Shown here piece after piece: positions 1 through 6,843 of a stretch of DNA of 10,206 nucleotides (position 1 is the first letter of the stretch; each line of letters opens with the position of its first letter). The position numbers were made by a program, and so were the translations under genes. A model generated the notes under the pieces. That model saw only the letters and a program-made list of their open reading frames with translations. It was not told the DNA's origin and ran no database searches. Source of the DNA: Spirochaetae bacterium HGW-Spirochaetae-9 (GTDB taxonomy: Bacteria; Spirochaetota; Spirochaetia; Treponematales; Rectinemataceae). Location of the stretch: assembly GCA_002839205.1 (NCBI GenBank), contig PGXP01000036.1, forward strand, positions 1 through 10,206. Direction: 5' to 3'.

Positions 1-85
1 GCGTTCCACCCAGCACTTTAATGCACTGGACGGTTTTGGCACCGGAGTTGTCAGCGACCGTGAGCATACTTTCTACCTGAATCAT
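1..85 (-). CDS. rplN: 50S ribosomal protein L14 (N-terminal part, cut by window edge)
   Basis: Only the first 28 codons plus one base are inside the window. The reverse strand reads MIQVESMLTVADNSGAKTVQ and continues CIKVLGGT, which is the characteristic L14 N-terminus (MIQ…L.VADNSGA…C.KVLGG). L14 is a conserved large-subunit protein that contacts L19 and 16S rRNA at bridge B8. The ATG start at 83–85 has a Shine-Dalgarno GGGAG about 8 nt upstream. The gene lies 17 nt after rpsQ with no terminator or promoter visible, so the S10 and spc operons appear joined. Identity is secure; length and 3' end cannot be judged. Confidence 0.93.
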   Translation of the reverse strand, partial: MIQVESMLTVADNSGAKTVQCIKVLGGT

Positions 86-102
86 ATCTTACTCCCGTTC
101 GC

Positions 103-375
103 CTATTTCGCCCGCTCGACGATCTGCGTAAGCCGCCAGCGCTTGTCGCGGGAGAGGGGTCTGCACTCCACAACCTTGACGGTGTCGCCGATATGGGCTT
201 CGTTCTTTTTGTCGTGAGCCTTCATTTTCTTGGACCTGGTCACGTACTTCTTGTACAGCGGATGCAGCTTGCGCATCATGATCTCGATGACGATGGTTTT
301 ATCCATCTTGTCGGAGACCACAACACCCTGGAGCTCCAGCTTTCCTTTCTTCTCTTTCTGAACGTCGGTATCCAC
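103..375 (-). CDS. rpsQ: 30S ribosomal protein S17
   Basis: This 90-residue protein is a primary 16S rRNA-binding protein of the small subunit (helices h7 and h11). The S17 OB-fold signature is clear: [18 protein letters not shown] near residues 15–32, then the [13 protein letters not shown]…AHD block and the C-terminal I.E.RPLS..K.WRL region. The start codon is GTG (373–375), preceded by AGGAG at about 7 nt. A short lysine-rich N-terminal extension precedes the core, and S17 proteins of 85–95 residues are usual. It follows rpmC by 17 nt and precedes rplN by 17 nt, so it is co-transcribed with both. Confidence 0.96.
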   Translation of the reverse strand: MDTDVQKEKKGKLELQGVVVSDKMDKTIVIEIMMRKLHPLYKKYVTRSKKMKAHDKKNEAHIGDTVKVVECRPLSRDKRWRLTQIVERAK

Positions 376-392
376 GATTTACTCCTAGGCCC

Positions 393-602
393 TTACGCCT
401 TCTCGCCAGCGGCAGCCTTGAGCTTCGCCTGGTTTATAAGGGTCTCGACCCGCGCAATCTGGCGGCGAAGATTCCTTCTCGCGAGAGGGTTTTCGACATG
501 TCCCACAACCATCTGGAAGCGGAGGTCGAAATGCTTCTTTCTGAGGTCTTCCCTCTTTACGAGAAGTTCCTCGATTTTCAGGTCTTTGAACGAATTCTTC
601 AT
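393..602 (-). CDS. rpmC: 50S ribosomal protein L29
   Basis: This 69-residue, two-helix protein sits near the peptide exit tunnel, where L29 with L23 helps dock SRP and trigger factor. The sequence begins [20 protein letters not shown] and contains [19 protein letters not shown], the L29 signature (LRFQ…G.LEN..R.R..R..IAR..T). The '[10 protein letters not shown]' form resembles what I recall from Treponema L29 and is one reason for suggesting a spirochaete. The ATG at 600–602 is 4 nt after the rplP stop, and its Shine-Dalgarno (GGAG) lies inside the rplP 3' end, which suggests translational coupling. Confidence 0.96.
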   Translation of the reverse strand: MKNSFKDLKIEELLVKREDLRKKHFDLRFQMVVGHVENPLARRNLRRQIARVETLINQAKLKAAAGEKA

Positions 603-606
603 CGCC

Positions 607-1023
607 TTACTCCGTTTCCGCGCGCAGCGCGAACCTGGTCTTGACCGGAAGCTTCGAACCGGCGAGCCTCATGGCCTCTTCGGCTACGGCAGGCTCGACG
701 CCAGCCAACTCGAAGAGAACAGTGCCCGGACGAACGACTGCGACCCAATACTCAGGTCCCGGCTTTCCTTTTCCCATGCGCGTTTCAAGCGGCTTCTTGG
801 AGAAGGGCTTGTCGGGGAAAATGCGGATCCAGAGCTTTCCGCCGCGCTTGATATAGCGGTTGAGGGCAATACGAGCCGCTTCGATCTGCCTGTTGGTGAG
901 CCAATGAGGCTCGAGGCAGATAAGACCGTATTCGCCGAAAGCCACCGTATTTCCGCGCTGGGCGTTGCCTTTTTCGCGGCCTCGCTGCTGCTTTCTGTGT
1001 TTTACTCTCTTGGGTAAAAGCAT
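607..1023 (-). CDS. rplP: 50S ribosomal protein L16
   Basis: This 138-residue protein has the full normal L16 length. It binds 23S rRNA near the central protuberance and helps position A-site tRNA. It starts [15 protein letters not shown] and has [33 protein letters not shown], and [21 protein letters not shown] near residues 77–97. The last is the conserved loop that carries the hydroxylated arginine in Escherichia coli L16. The ATG at 1021–1023 comes 2 nt after the rpsC stop, with a GAGGAG Shine-Dalgarno overlapping the rpsC end. No anomalies were seen. Confidence 0.97.
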   Translation of the reverse strand: MLLPKRVKHRKQQRGREKGNAQRGNTVAFGEYGLICLEPHWLTNRQIEAARIALNRYIKRGGKLWIRIFPDKPFSKKPLETRMGKGKPGPEYWVAVVRPGTVLFELAGVEPAVAEEAMRLAGSKLPVKTRFALRAETE

Positions 1024-1025
1024 CT

Positions 1026-1841
1026 TTAGCTCCTCGCCCTATCGTCGGTTCTGGGAGCGTCGCTTCGGGGCGCCGCGGGGCGCCTCGGACGGCGGTCTCC
1101 GCCTTCCCTTCTCTCGCCGCGACCATCGGTACGGCTATCGGCCGAAGCGCCTGCGGGCTCACGTCGTGCCTTGCGGGCCAACATGCCTGCATCTTCATTC
1201 TTGTCGGCAGAGTAGACCATGCCCTGATAGATCCACACCTTGACGCCGATCTTGCCGAAGGTCGTCTGCGACTCGGCGAAACCGTAGTCGATGTCAGCAC
1301 GGAGGGTATGGAGGGGAATGCGACCTTCCTTGAGCTCTTCAGTCCTGGACATATCGGCGCCACCGAGTCGGCCGGAAACGCGAATCTTGCAGCCCTGGGC
1401 TCCACCCTTGATAGCGTTGGAGATGGACATCTTCAGCGCCTTGCGGAAGGAACCGCGCCCTTCGAGCTGGCGGGCGATGCCCTGGGCGACGATCTGCGCG
1501 TTCGTCTCGACCTTCTTGATCTCTTTGATCTTGATCTGCACCTTCTTGGATGCGATCTTCTGGATCTCGAGGCCGATGCGCTCTATGTTCGCGCCCTTGA
1601 TGCCGATGAGGACACCGGGGCGGGCCGTATGGATGACGACGGTGATCCGCTGGGGGTGACGAATGATCTCGATCTCGGCCACGTCGGCACCCTTGGTTTC
1701 AGGGAGTTCGCCGATGCGCTTGCGGATGTGAAGATCTTCGTGGAGGGTTTTGGCATAATCGCGAGGCTCAACATACCACCGGGAACTCCAGTCTTTGTTG
1801 ATGCCGATGCGAAGTCCAATTGGATTTACTTTATTGCCCAC
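1026..1841 (-). CDS. rpsC: 30S ribosomal protein S3 with long Arg-rich C-terminal tail
   Basis: S3 lies at the mRNA entry channel of the 30S subunit and contributes to mRNA helicase activity with S4 and S5. The N-terminus [14 protein letters not shown] is diagnostic. A KH type II domain follows, with the loop [17 protein letters not shown] (GIKG at residues 80–83). The C-terminal S3 domain ends with GVKVWIYQG at about residue 207. The last ~64 residues form a low-complexity tail rich in Arg, Ala, Pro and Asp, making the protein 271 residues against the usual 210–240. The start is GTG (1839–1841), one base after the rplV stop, with GGAGG inside the rplV 3' end, so the two genes are probably translationally coupled. 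Confidence 0.96.
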   Translation of the reverse strand: MGNKVNPIGLRIGINKDWSSRWYVEPRDYAKTLHEDLHIRKRIGELPETKGADVAEIEIIRHPQRITVVIHTARPGVLIGIKGANIERIGLEIQKIASKKVQIKIKEIKKVETNAQIVAQGIARQLEGRGSFRKALKMSISNAIKGGAQGCKIRVSGRLGGADMSRTEELKEGRIPLHTLRADIDYGFAESQTTFGKIGVKVWIYQGMVYSADKNEDAGMLARKARREPAGASADSRTDGRGERREGGDRRPRRPAAPRSDAPRTDDRARS

Positions 1842-1842
1842 C

Positions 1843-2208
1843 TTACGCCTCCGACTTCTTGCCGATTTCTTCGACTATGCAGGAAATATGGCACATCCTC
1901 TTGATGAGCATGTCCGCTCTGCCTCGAGCGCGGAACCACACTCTGCGCATGCGCGGACCCTCGTCGATGCGCAGCTCCTTGATGTAGAGCATGTCCTCAC
2001 CGAGTTTGCGGTTGGCGTTGAGCGCGTTGGAAGCAGCCGAAACGACAACTTTCTTTATCATCCGGGCGCCTTTCTGCGGCATATTGTCGAGAATGGCTAT
2101 GGCATCGGTGTAGGGTTTCGCCCGCACAAGATCAGCCACAGGGCGAATCTTGAAAGAGGAGCCCATCAGCCATTTGGCCGTTGCTCGGTAACCGGTCTTT
2201 TCAATCAT
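1843..2208 (-). CDS. rplV: 50S ribosomal protein L22
   Basis: L22 binds 23S rRNA and sends a long beta-hairpin into the peptide exit tunnel. The predicted 121-residue protein starts [20 protein letters not shown] and shows [21 protein letters not shown]. Its C-terminal half carries the hairpin and conserved [19 protein letters not shown] and [13 protein letters not shown] chose the ATG at 2206–2208, about 8 nt after an AGGGG, because upstream codons in this frame overlap rpsS and do not resemble L22. It lies 10 nt after rpsS and 1 nt before rpsC. The KTGYRA start resembles spirochaete L22 as I remember it. Confidence 0.95.
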   Translation of the reverse strand: MIEKTGYRATAKWLMGSSFKIRPVADLVRAKPYTDAIAILDNMPQKGARMIKKVVVSAASNALNANRKLGEDMLYIKELRIDEGPRMRRVWFRARGRADMLIKRMCHISCIVEEIGKKSEA

Positions 2209-2218
2209 GGTCAGACCC

Positions 2219-2500
2219 CTATTTCTTCTCGGCTTTCTTGTCGCTACCCGCATGCCCGCGGAAAATGCGGGTGGGAGCGAACTCGCCGAGCTTATGACCG
2301 ACCAGGTTCTCGGTAACATAGACCGGAACCCAGGTCTTGCCGTTATACACTGAGATAGTCTGCCCGACCATTTCAGGGATGATTGTCGAAGTCCTGGAAT
2401 AGGTTTTCACCATCTTCTTGTCCCCAGACTTGCCGACCTCGGTGATCTTCTTGTACAGGCTCTTCTCGATGAAGGGCCCCTTCTTTACGGACCTTGACAC
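2219..2500 (-). CDS. rpsS: 30S ribosomal protein S19
   Basis: S19 is a small-subunit head protein that pairs with S13 and takes part in the inter-subunit bridge near the A-site finger. The 93-residue product reads [17 protein letters not shown], then [38 protein letters not shown] and [13 protein letters not shown], the complete S19 signature. The start is GTG at 2498–2500, placed by the S19 N-terminus ([10 protein letters not shown]) and by an AGGAG Shine-Dalgarno 7 nt upstream. The in-frame open sequence to 2644 overlaps rplB and is not S19-like. The gene is 13 nt after rplB and 10 nt before rplV. Confidence 0.95.
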   Translation of the reverse strand: MSRSVKKGPFIEKSLYKKITEVGKSGDKKMVKTYSRTSTIIPEMVGQTISVYNGKTWVPVYVTENLVGHKLGEFAPTRIFRGHAGSDKKAEKK

Positions 2501-2513
2501 GAGTGTGCTCCTC

Positions 2514-3344
2514 TTACTTGCGGCGCTTCGTAATGAAGCGGCCAGACGGCTTGTGCGTATCGCGCGTCTTATAACCTTTCGATGGCTGTCCCCATGGAGA
2601 CACAGGTTGCTTGAAGCCCTTACCACGTCCTTCGCCACCACCATGCGGGTGATCGACAGGGTTCATGACCGTACCGCGAACCGTTGGCCTGATGTTTCTC
2701 CACCTGTTGCGGCCGGCCTTGCCGACCTGCTCGTTCATGTGGTCTTCATTGCCAACCGTACCGATTGTGGCGACACATTTCTTGAACACCATGCGAAGCT
2801 CGCCCGAAGGCAGCTTCAGTACGATGTAATCGCCTTCGGTACCGGCGAGCAGGGCGCTGGCTCCAGCGGAGCGAGCGAGCTGGCCACCCTTGCCGAGGGT
2901 GAGCTCGACATTGTGTACCGTGAAACCGAGGGGGATGTTCTCCAAAGGAAGGGCGTTGCCTGCTTCGAGAGCAGCCGTGGGTCCGGACATGATCTTCTGT
3001 CCAACCTTAAGGCCTTTCGGACTCAGGATGTAACGCTTTTCCCCATCCGCATAGACAATGAGGGCGATGTTGGAGCTTCGGTTGGGGTCGTACTCGATGC
3101 CGGAAACAGTGCCCGGAATTCCAAACTTGTCGCGCTTGAAATCGATAACCCTGTACCGCTGCTTGTGACCGCCGCCCTGGTGTCGAACGGAGATGCGCCC
3201 ATTGGAAGCGCGTCCACCTTTATTCGACTTACCCTTCGTAAGGGATTTTTCGGGATTGCTCCTGTTGGTGGTAATCTCGTCGTTCACCACCTGGATTCTG
3301 TGGCGCAGGCCCGGCGTGAGGGGCCTGAAAGTTCTGATACCCAT
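2514..3344 (-). CDS. rplB: 50S ribosomal protein L2
   Basis: L2 is one of the largest and most conserved 50S proteins, needed for subunit association and peptidyl-transferase centre assembly. The 276-residue length is normal. It begins [17 protein letters not shown] and includes [21 protein letters not shown] (RNA-binding OB-fold), [12 protein letters not shown], and the hallmark [13 protein letters not shown] at residues 227–239, which holds the conserved histidine linked to peptidyl-transferase function. It ends [12 protein letters not shown]. The ATG at 3342–3344 has an AAGGGG Shine-Dalgarno about 8 nt upstream, 17 nt after rplW. All expected motifs are intact. Confidence 0.98.
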   Translation of the reverse strand: MGIRTFRPLTPGLRHRIQVVNDEITTNRSNPEKSLTKGKSNKGGRASNGRISVRHQGGGHKQRYRVIDFKRDKFGIPGTVSGIEYDPNRSSNIALIVYADGEKRYILSPKGLKVGQKIMSGPTAALEAGNALPLENIPLGFTVHNVELTLGKGGQLARSAGASALLAGTEGDYIVLKLPSGELRMVFKKCVATIGTVGNEDHMNEQVGKAGRNRWRNIRPTVRGTVMNPVDHPHGGGEGRGKGFKQPVSPWGQPSKGYKTRDTHKPSGRFITKRRK

Positions 3345-3361
3345 ATATTCCCCTTACTTCC

Positions 3362-3646
3362 TTAGGCGCCTTCAAAAACGCGGATCGTCTCGCCCTTGGG
3401 CAGTCTGACGATCGCTTTTTTCCAGGAGGCGGTGTAACCCGGCCTGCCCCTGAGCCGCTTGGGCTTCGGTGTCACGTTGATGATCCTGCAGCTGACGGGG
3501 TTGACCTTGAAGATCCTCCGCACCGCTTCCATCACCATGAGCTTGTCGGCGCGCTGGTCAACCTTGAAGACATACTGCCCCATCTCGCGCATGATATTGC
3601 TCTTTTCCGAGAGCACCGGCTCGATCAAAATCGATTCATATTCCAT
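3362..3646 (-). CDS. rplW: 50S ribosomal protein L23
   Basis: L23 sits at the exit-tunnel rim and is the main docking site for trigger factor, with SRP nearby. The 94-residue product shows the family pattern: IEPVLSEKS near the N-terminus, YVFKVDQRADKLMVMEAVRRIFKV (the K..I..AVE..F.V block), INVTPKPKRLRGRPGYTASW and KKAIVRLPKGETI. The ATG at 3644–3646 follows AGGAG by about 8 nt. It lies 15 nt after rplD and 17 nt before rplB, the standard S10-operon order. Length and motifs are ordinary. Confidence 0.96.
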   Translation of the reverse strand: MEYESILIEPVLSEKSNIMREMGQYVFKVDQRADKLMVMEAVRRIFKVNPVSCRIINVTPKPKRLRGRPGYTASWKKAIVRLPKGETIRVFEGA

Positions 3647-3661
3647 ATTCGGTGCTCCTTA

Positions 3662-4294
3662 TCAGTTCGCGTAGAACTCATTGAGTTGCTTCGCGGCCGA
3701 CTCCAGAACGATGACCCTTCTTCCATAGAAGAGGTCATGTGCCCTGAGCCTGTTGAAAGAAAGAAACTTGAGCCATGGAATGTTCCGCGCGGCGCGCTTG
3801 ATCATGGCATCGTCGTCCTTGAGAACGAGAATGGTGCGCTGTGGGGTCTTGGCATCGACGAAGGGAGAAAGGGCCTTGATGAGGTCCTTGGTTTTTCCCG
3901 ACTCGATAACAAAGTCCTCGACGATGGCAAGGGTTCCGTCCTGGGCCTTGAGACTCAAGATTGTCTTGAGGGCCAAACGCTTCGCCTTCCTGGGCATCAT
4001 GTAGGAGAAGTCGCGCGGCTTGGGGCCGAAGGAGATGCCTCCACCTACGTACACGTTGGATTTCGTGTCGCCGTGGCGGGCGCGTCCGGTGCCTTTCTGG
4101 CTGTACGGCCTTCTGTTCGTGCCATGAACCTCACTTCTGTCCTTTGTGGACGCAGTGCCGAGCCGCGCGTTCGCGAGCTCATTGTTTATGGCGTAATAGA
4201 TGACGTCTTCATTGATGGGAAGCCCAAAGACGGCTTCGGAAAGCTCAAGGGTCCTGAGCTCCTTCCCCTCGGTGGAAACAACTTTACTTTCCAT
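3662..4294 (-). CDS. rplD: 50S ribosomal protein L4
   Basis: L4 binds 23S rRNA domain I and reaches into the exit tunnel with an extended loop. In Escherichia coli it also represses the S10 operon. The 210-residue protein has the loop segment [16 protein letters not shown] at residues 61–76, then [20 protein letters not shown], and the C-terminal Rossmann-like part. The loop arginines and GTGRAR that line the tunnel and macrolide region are present. The ATG at 4292–4294 has a strong GGAGGA Shine-Dalgarno. The gap to rplC is 14 nt. Any L4 autoregulation here is untested; the rpsJ leader is the place to look. Confidence 0.96.
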   Translation of the reverse strand: MESKVVSTEGKELRTLELSEAVFGLPINEDVIYYAINNELANARLGTASTKDRSEVHGTNRRPYSQKGTGRARHGDTKSNVYVGGGISFGPKPRDFSYMMPRKAKRLALKTILSLKAQDGTLAIVEDFVIESGKTKDLIKALSPFVDAKTPQRTILVLKDDDAMIKRAARNIPWLKFLSFNRLRAHDLFYGRRVIVLESAAKQLNEFYAN

Positions 4295-4308
4295 TGGGTC
4301 CTCCGCCT

Positions 4309-4932
4309 TCAGTTCTTCTTGATCGCTTTACGAACAAGAACATCGCAATTTCGCGGACCAGGAAGGGCTCCGCGAACCAATACCACACCTTTTTCGGTGT
4401 CAACCTTGACTATCTTGAGATTCAAGACCGTGACGCGCTCGCCACCCATTCTTCCGGGGAGCTTGATATTCTTGAAGCTCTTGTGCGGATAGGTAGACTG
4501 GCCCGTCGATCCCGGCTCCCTGTGGAACTTGGATCCGTGGGTAGCACGACCGCCGCCGAAATTCCAGCGTTTCATAACGCCCTGGAATCCCTTGCCCTTG
4601 GAAGTGGCAGTCACGTCCACATAGCGGATGCCATCAAGAAGCGCTGCGTCGAGCTTGTCGCCGACCTGCACGTCTTTCTCGAAATCGCGCATCTCGCGAA
4701 GCACGCGGGTAGGAGCGATGCCTTCAGGGAATTGACCCCCATACGGCTTCGTGACCCTCGTCTTCTTCTTTTCATAGACGCCGACAAGGATGGCCTCATA
4801 GCCATCCTTGTCGGTGGTTTTCTTGCCCACGATGACATTGGGAACCACCTGCACGACCGTTACAGGGATAAGTTTCCCCGTATCGTCGAACACCTGGGTC
4901 ATCCCAAGCTTTTTACCGATTATTCCGATCAT
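4309..4932 (-). CDS. rplC: 50S ribosomal protein L3
   Basis: L3 is an early-assembly 50S protein whose central loop approaches the peptidyl-transferase centre. The 207-residue protein starts [20 protein letters not shown], an unmistakable L3 N-terminus. It contains [38 protein letters not shown] and [12 protein letters not shown] chose the ATG at 4930–4932 because homologues start there and AGGAG lies 6–7 nt upstream; an in-frame extension to 4983 is not L3-like. A 70-nt spacer separates it from rpsJ, the longest gap inside this operon, and contains a possible hairpin just upstream of the ribosome-binding site. Confidence 0.95.
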   Translation of the reverse strand: MIGIIGKKLGMTQVFDDTGKLIPVTVVQVVPNVIVGKKTTDKDGYEAILVGVYEKKKTRVTKPYGGQFPEGIAPTRVLREMRDFEKDVQVGDKLDAALLDGIRYVDVTATSKGKGFQGVMKRWNFGGGRATHGSKFHREPGSTGQSTYPHKSFKNIKLPGRMGGERVTVLNLKIVKVDTEKGVVLVRGALPGPRNCDVLVRKAIKKN

Positions 4933-4949
4933 TCGGTTCTCCTGCGTTG

Positions 4950-4976
4950 AACGCGGCCAGCACGAAGCCGGGCGTT
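4950..4976 (-). promoter_or_regulatory. possible hairpin upstream of the rplC ribosome-binding site
   Basis: In the rpsJ–rplC spacer the transcript can pair AACGC (4972–4976) with GCGTT (4950–4954). A further GGC/GCC pairing (4967–4969 with 4955–4957) closes a 9-nt loop. The rplC Shine-Dalgarno begins a few nucleotides downstream. The stem is short and bulged, so a regulatory role is only possible. Confidence 0.25.
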
Positions 4977-5002
4977 TCAGCATTCCAGCAAGCTCTCAAG
5001 GC

Positions 5003-5308
5003 TTACTGCTTTATCTCGACATCGACACCCGCGGGAAGCTCAAGCTTCATCAGGGCATCCATAACTTCCGGCGTTGGCTCCAGAATGTCGATAAGGCGCT
5101 TGTGCGTCCTCATCTCAAACTGCTCCCTCGACTTCTTGTGCACGTGCGGCGATCTCAGTACGGTAAACTTGTTGATGCGGGTTGGAAGGGGAATCGGTCC
5201 AGATACTTTCGCGCCTGCATTCTGGACTGTCTTCACGATACCGCTCGCGCTGTCATCGACAAGGCGCACATCGAAGCCTCTCAGTCTTACACGGATTCTG
5301 TCTTTCAT
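5003..5308 (-). CDS. rpsJ: 30S ribosomal protein S10
   Basis: S10 is a small-subunit head protein; in many bacteria it also joins the NusB antitermination complex. The predicted 101-residue protein starts [20 protein letters not shown] and includes [39 protein letters not shown] and [10 protein letters not shown], matching S10 throughout. I chose the ATG at 5306–5308 because it fits S10 length and has GGAGG 4–5 nt upstream. The in-frame extension to 5431 runs through the leader and is unrelated. It is the first gene of the S10 operon, 227 nt after the tuf stop. Confidence 0.96.
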   Translation of the reverse strand: MKDRIRVRLRGFDVRLVDDSASGIVKTVQNAGAKVSGPIPLPTRINKFTVLRSPHVHKKSREQFEMRTHKRLIDILEPTPEVMDALMKLELPAGVDVEIKQ

Positions 5309-5380
5309 GTGTCCTCCAAAGATCCCTTGCACATGCGATTCCAAGCCGTACCCTGGCGGGCGCGCTCGACTCCATGTGCT

Positions 5381-5400
5381 GCGGGGCGCAAGAGCCCCAC
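5381..5400 (-). promoter_or_regulatory. stable hairpin in the rpsJ (S10 operon) leader
   Basis: The transcript can form GTGGGGC (5394–5400) with GCCCCGC (5381–5387), a 7-bp stem with one G·U pair and a 6-nt loop. No U-run follows, so it is not a standard intrinsic terminator. The leader from the candidate promoter to the rpsJ ATG is roughly 150 nt, a length compatible with ribosomal-protein feedback control such as the L4-dependent system of Escherichia coli. That role is inference; no L4 target motif was recognised. Confidence 0.35.
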
Positions 5401-5467
5401 GAACCGCTCGACACAACGGCCTCACGGTCAACTACCCGCGTGCGGACAACCGTCGCGCGAGCAGGTT

Positions 5468-5496
5468 ATTGTCGCAGAAAACAAAAGAGCTGTCCA
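5468..5496 (-). promoter_or_regulatory. candidate rpsJ/S10-operon promoter overlapping the tuf terminator
   Basis: On the minus strand TGGACA (5491–5496) matches the −35 consensus at 5 of 6 positions. It is followed after exactly 17 nt by GACAAT (5468–5473), a 4-of-6 match to the −10. The −35 lies in the 3' arm of the tuf terminator stem and the spacer holds its U-tract. Initiation would be near 5461. The match is good for spacing but moderate for −10. Confidence 0.42.
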
Positions 5497-5525
5497 GCCC
5501 TGCAAGGGGCACAGACAGCTCTTTT
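5474..5525 (-). terminator. intrinsic terminator of tuf
   Basis: Ten bases after the tuf stop the transcript can form a 12-bp perfect stem, AAAAGAGCTGTC (5514–5525) with GACAGCTCTTTT (5483–5494). The 19-nt interior can itself pair GCCC/GGGC. The stem ends in a U-rich tract, TTTTGTTTTCT. This is the strongest terminator in the window and should separate tuf from the S10 operon. Confidence 0.88.
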
Positions 5526-5535
5526 CGTCGATCTA

Positions 5536-6726
5536 TCAGACGACGACGTCGATTACCTGTCCGGAAGCGACGGTGTGGCCGCCCTCACGGATGGCAAACT
5601 TGAGTCCTTTGTCCATGGCGATCGGGTAGATCAGCTCGACATTGATCTCCGTGTTGTCGCCGGGCATCACCATTTCCTTGCCCTCGGGCAGATTGACGGT
5701 GCCAGTGATGTCGGTCGTCCTGAAGTAGAACTGGGGGCGATAGCCGGAGAAGAAGGGGCTGTGGCGTCCGCCCTCGGCCTGGCTCAGCACGTAGACCTGA
5801 CCCTTGAACTTGGTGTGCGGGTGGATGGTGCCCGGCTTAGCCAGTACCTGTCCGCGCTCGACTTCGTTCTTGTCGACGCCGCGAAGAAGGGTACCGACGT
5901 TGTCGCCGGCGCGACCTTCATCGAGGAGCTTATTGAACATTTCAATGCCCGTGACGACGGTGGACTTGTTCGGCTTGATGCCGACGATGTCGACGTTGTC
6001 ATTGAGCTTAACGATACCGCGCTCGATACGGCCGGTTACGACAGTACCGCGTCCGGAGATGGAGAAAACGTCCTCGATGGGCATCAGGAAGGGCTTGTCG
6101 GTGAGACGGACAGGATCAGGGAAGAAGGTGTCCATGGCATCGAGAAGCTCCTGGATGCAGACGGTGACTTCGGGATTGTCGGGTTCGGTCATAGCTTTGA
6201 AGGCCGAGCCCTTGACGATCGGGGTCGTGTCGCCAGGGAATCCGTAGAACTTGAGGAGGTCGCGAACTTCTTCCTCGACGAGCTCGATGAGCTCGGCATC
6301 GTCCACGAGGTCGACCTTATTGAGGAAGACAAGGACGGAGGGAACGCCTACCTGGCGGGCGAGAAGCACGTGCTCGCGGGTCTGGGGCATTACGGAGTCG
6401 GGAGCGGAAACGACCAAAACGGCGCCATCCATCTGCGCGGCACCGGTGATCATGTTTTTGATGTAGTCGGCGTGTCCGGGGCAGTCGATGTGCGCATAGT
6501 GGCGCTTCGCAGACTGGTACTCAAGGTGCCTGGTGTTGATGGTGATACCACGGGCCTTCTCTTCCGGCGCATTGTCGATTTCATCGTACTTCATCACCTT
6601 GTCGCCGAACTTATGTCCGCAATACATAGTGATGGCTGCGCTCAGGGTCGTCTTGCCATGGTCGATGTGTCCGATCGTACCGACGTTCATGTGTGGCTTG
6701 GTACGCTCGAATTTTTCCTTTGCCAT
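5536..6726 (-). CDS. tuf: translation elongation factor EF-Tu
   Basis: EF-Tu is the GTPase that delivers aminoacyl-tRNA to the ribosomal A site. The 396-residue protein is full length with all three domains. The G motifs are intact: GHIDHGKT (residues 19–26), RGITIN (59–64), DCPGH with catalytic His85 (81–85) and NKVD (136–139). Domain II shows [17 protein letters not shown] and domain III shows [24 protein letters not shown]. The C-terminus reads [12 protein letters not shown] where many bacteria have REGGRTVGAG; an 'ASGQV' ending fits spirochaete EF-Tu as I recall it. The ATG at 6724–6726 has a consensus AGGAGG 8 nt upstream. Its own promoter and terminator mark it as an independent transcription unit. 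Only one tuf copy is visible here. Confidence 0.98.
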   Translation of the reverse strand: MAKEKFERTKPHMNVGTIGHIDHGKTTLSAAITMYCGHKFGDKVMKYDEIDNAPEEKARGITINTRHLEYQSAKRHYAHIDCPGHADYIKNMITGAAQMDGAVLVVSAPDSVMPQTREHVLLARQVGVPSVLVFLNKVDLVDDAELIELVEEEVRDLLKFYGFPGDTTPIVKGSAFKAMTEPDNPEVTVCIQELLDAMDTFFPDPVRLTDKPFLMPIEDVFSISGRGTVVTGRIERGIVKLNDNVDIVGIKPNKSTVVTGIEMFNKLLDEGRAGDNVGTLLRGVDKNEVERGQVLAKPGTIHPHTKFKGQVYVLSQAEGGRHSPFFSGYRPQFYFRTTDITGTVNLPEGKEMVMPGDNTEINVELIYPIAMDKGLKFAIREGGHTVASGQVIDVVV

Positions 6727-6769
6727 ATCTTATTCCTCCTGTCGTGAATATTCTTATTAAGGCTCTCGG

Positions 6770-6798
6770 ATTATAGAGGAACCGTCAAGGCTGATCAA
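6770..6798 (-). promoter_or_regulatory. sigma70-type promoter of tuf
   Basis: On the minus strand TTGATC (6793–6798) and a perfect TATAAT (6770–6775) are separated by exactly 17 nt. A start around 6763 would give a leader of about 37 nt ending in AGGAGG–8 nt–ATG. An overlapping TTGACG lies only 7 nt from the −10 and cannot serve as its −35. This is the best promoter match in the window. Confidence 0.75.
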
Positions 6799-6843
6799 GA
6801 GGCCTGAGGGGCGATTGTCCGTTTTTTGCCTAAATTTTAATGG

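Noticed and set aside
193..1017. 274-codon open frame on the plus strand
   Set aside because: It lies opposite rpsQ, rpmC and rplP, all secure ribosomal-protein genes. It shows no recognisable domain.
785..1405. 206-codon minus-strand frame across the rpsC–rplP junction
   Set aside because: It is an alternative frame of rpsC and rplP with Arg/Ala/Ser-rich composition caused by GC content; both real genes have clear homology in their own frames.
5391..5470. possible tRNA in the tuf–rpsJ spacer (GGTTCG-like motif)
   Set aside because: No cloverleaf could be drawn: the T-arm does not close, no acceptor stem pairs at the right distance, and no CCA or anticodon arm was found.
5182..6747. 521-codon open frame on the plus strand
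   Set aside because: It runs antisense over the whole tuf gene and its terminator, and the translation is low-complexity Asp/Val/Gly-rich, as expected from the complement of EF-Tu codons.
6799..6843. terminator after the EF-G-like gene
   Set aside because: The sequence has AGGCCT and some G/C runs, but no stem followed by a U-tract on the minus strand. The T-run at 6821–6827 is on the plus strand.
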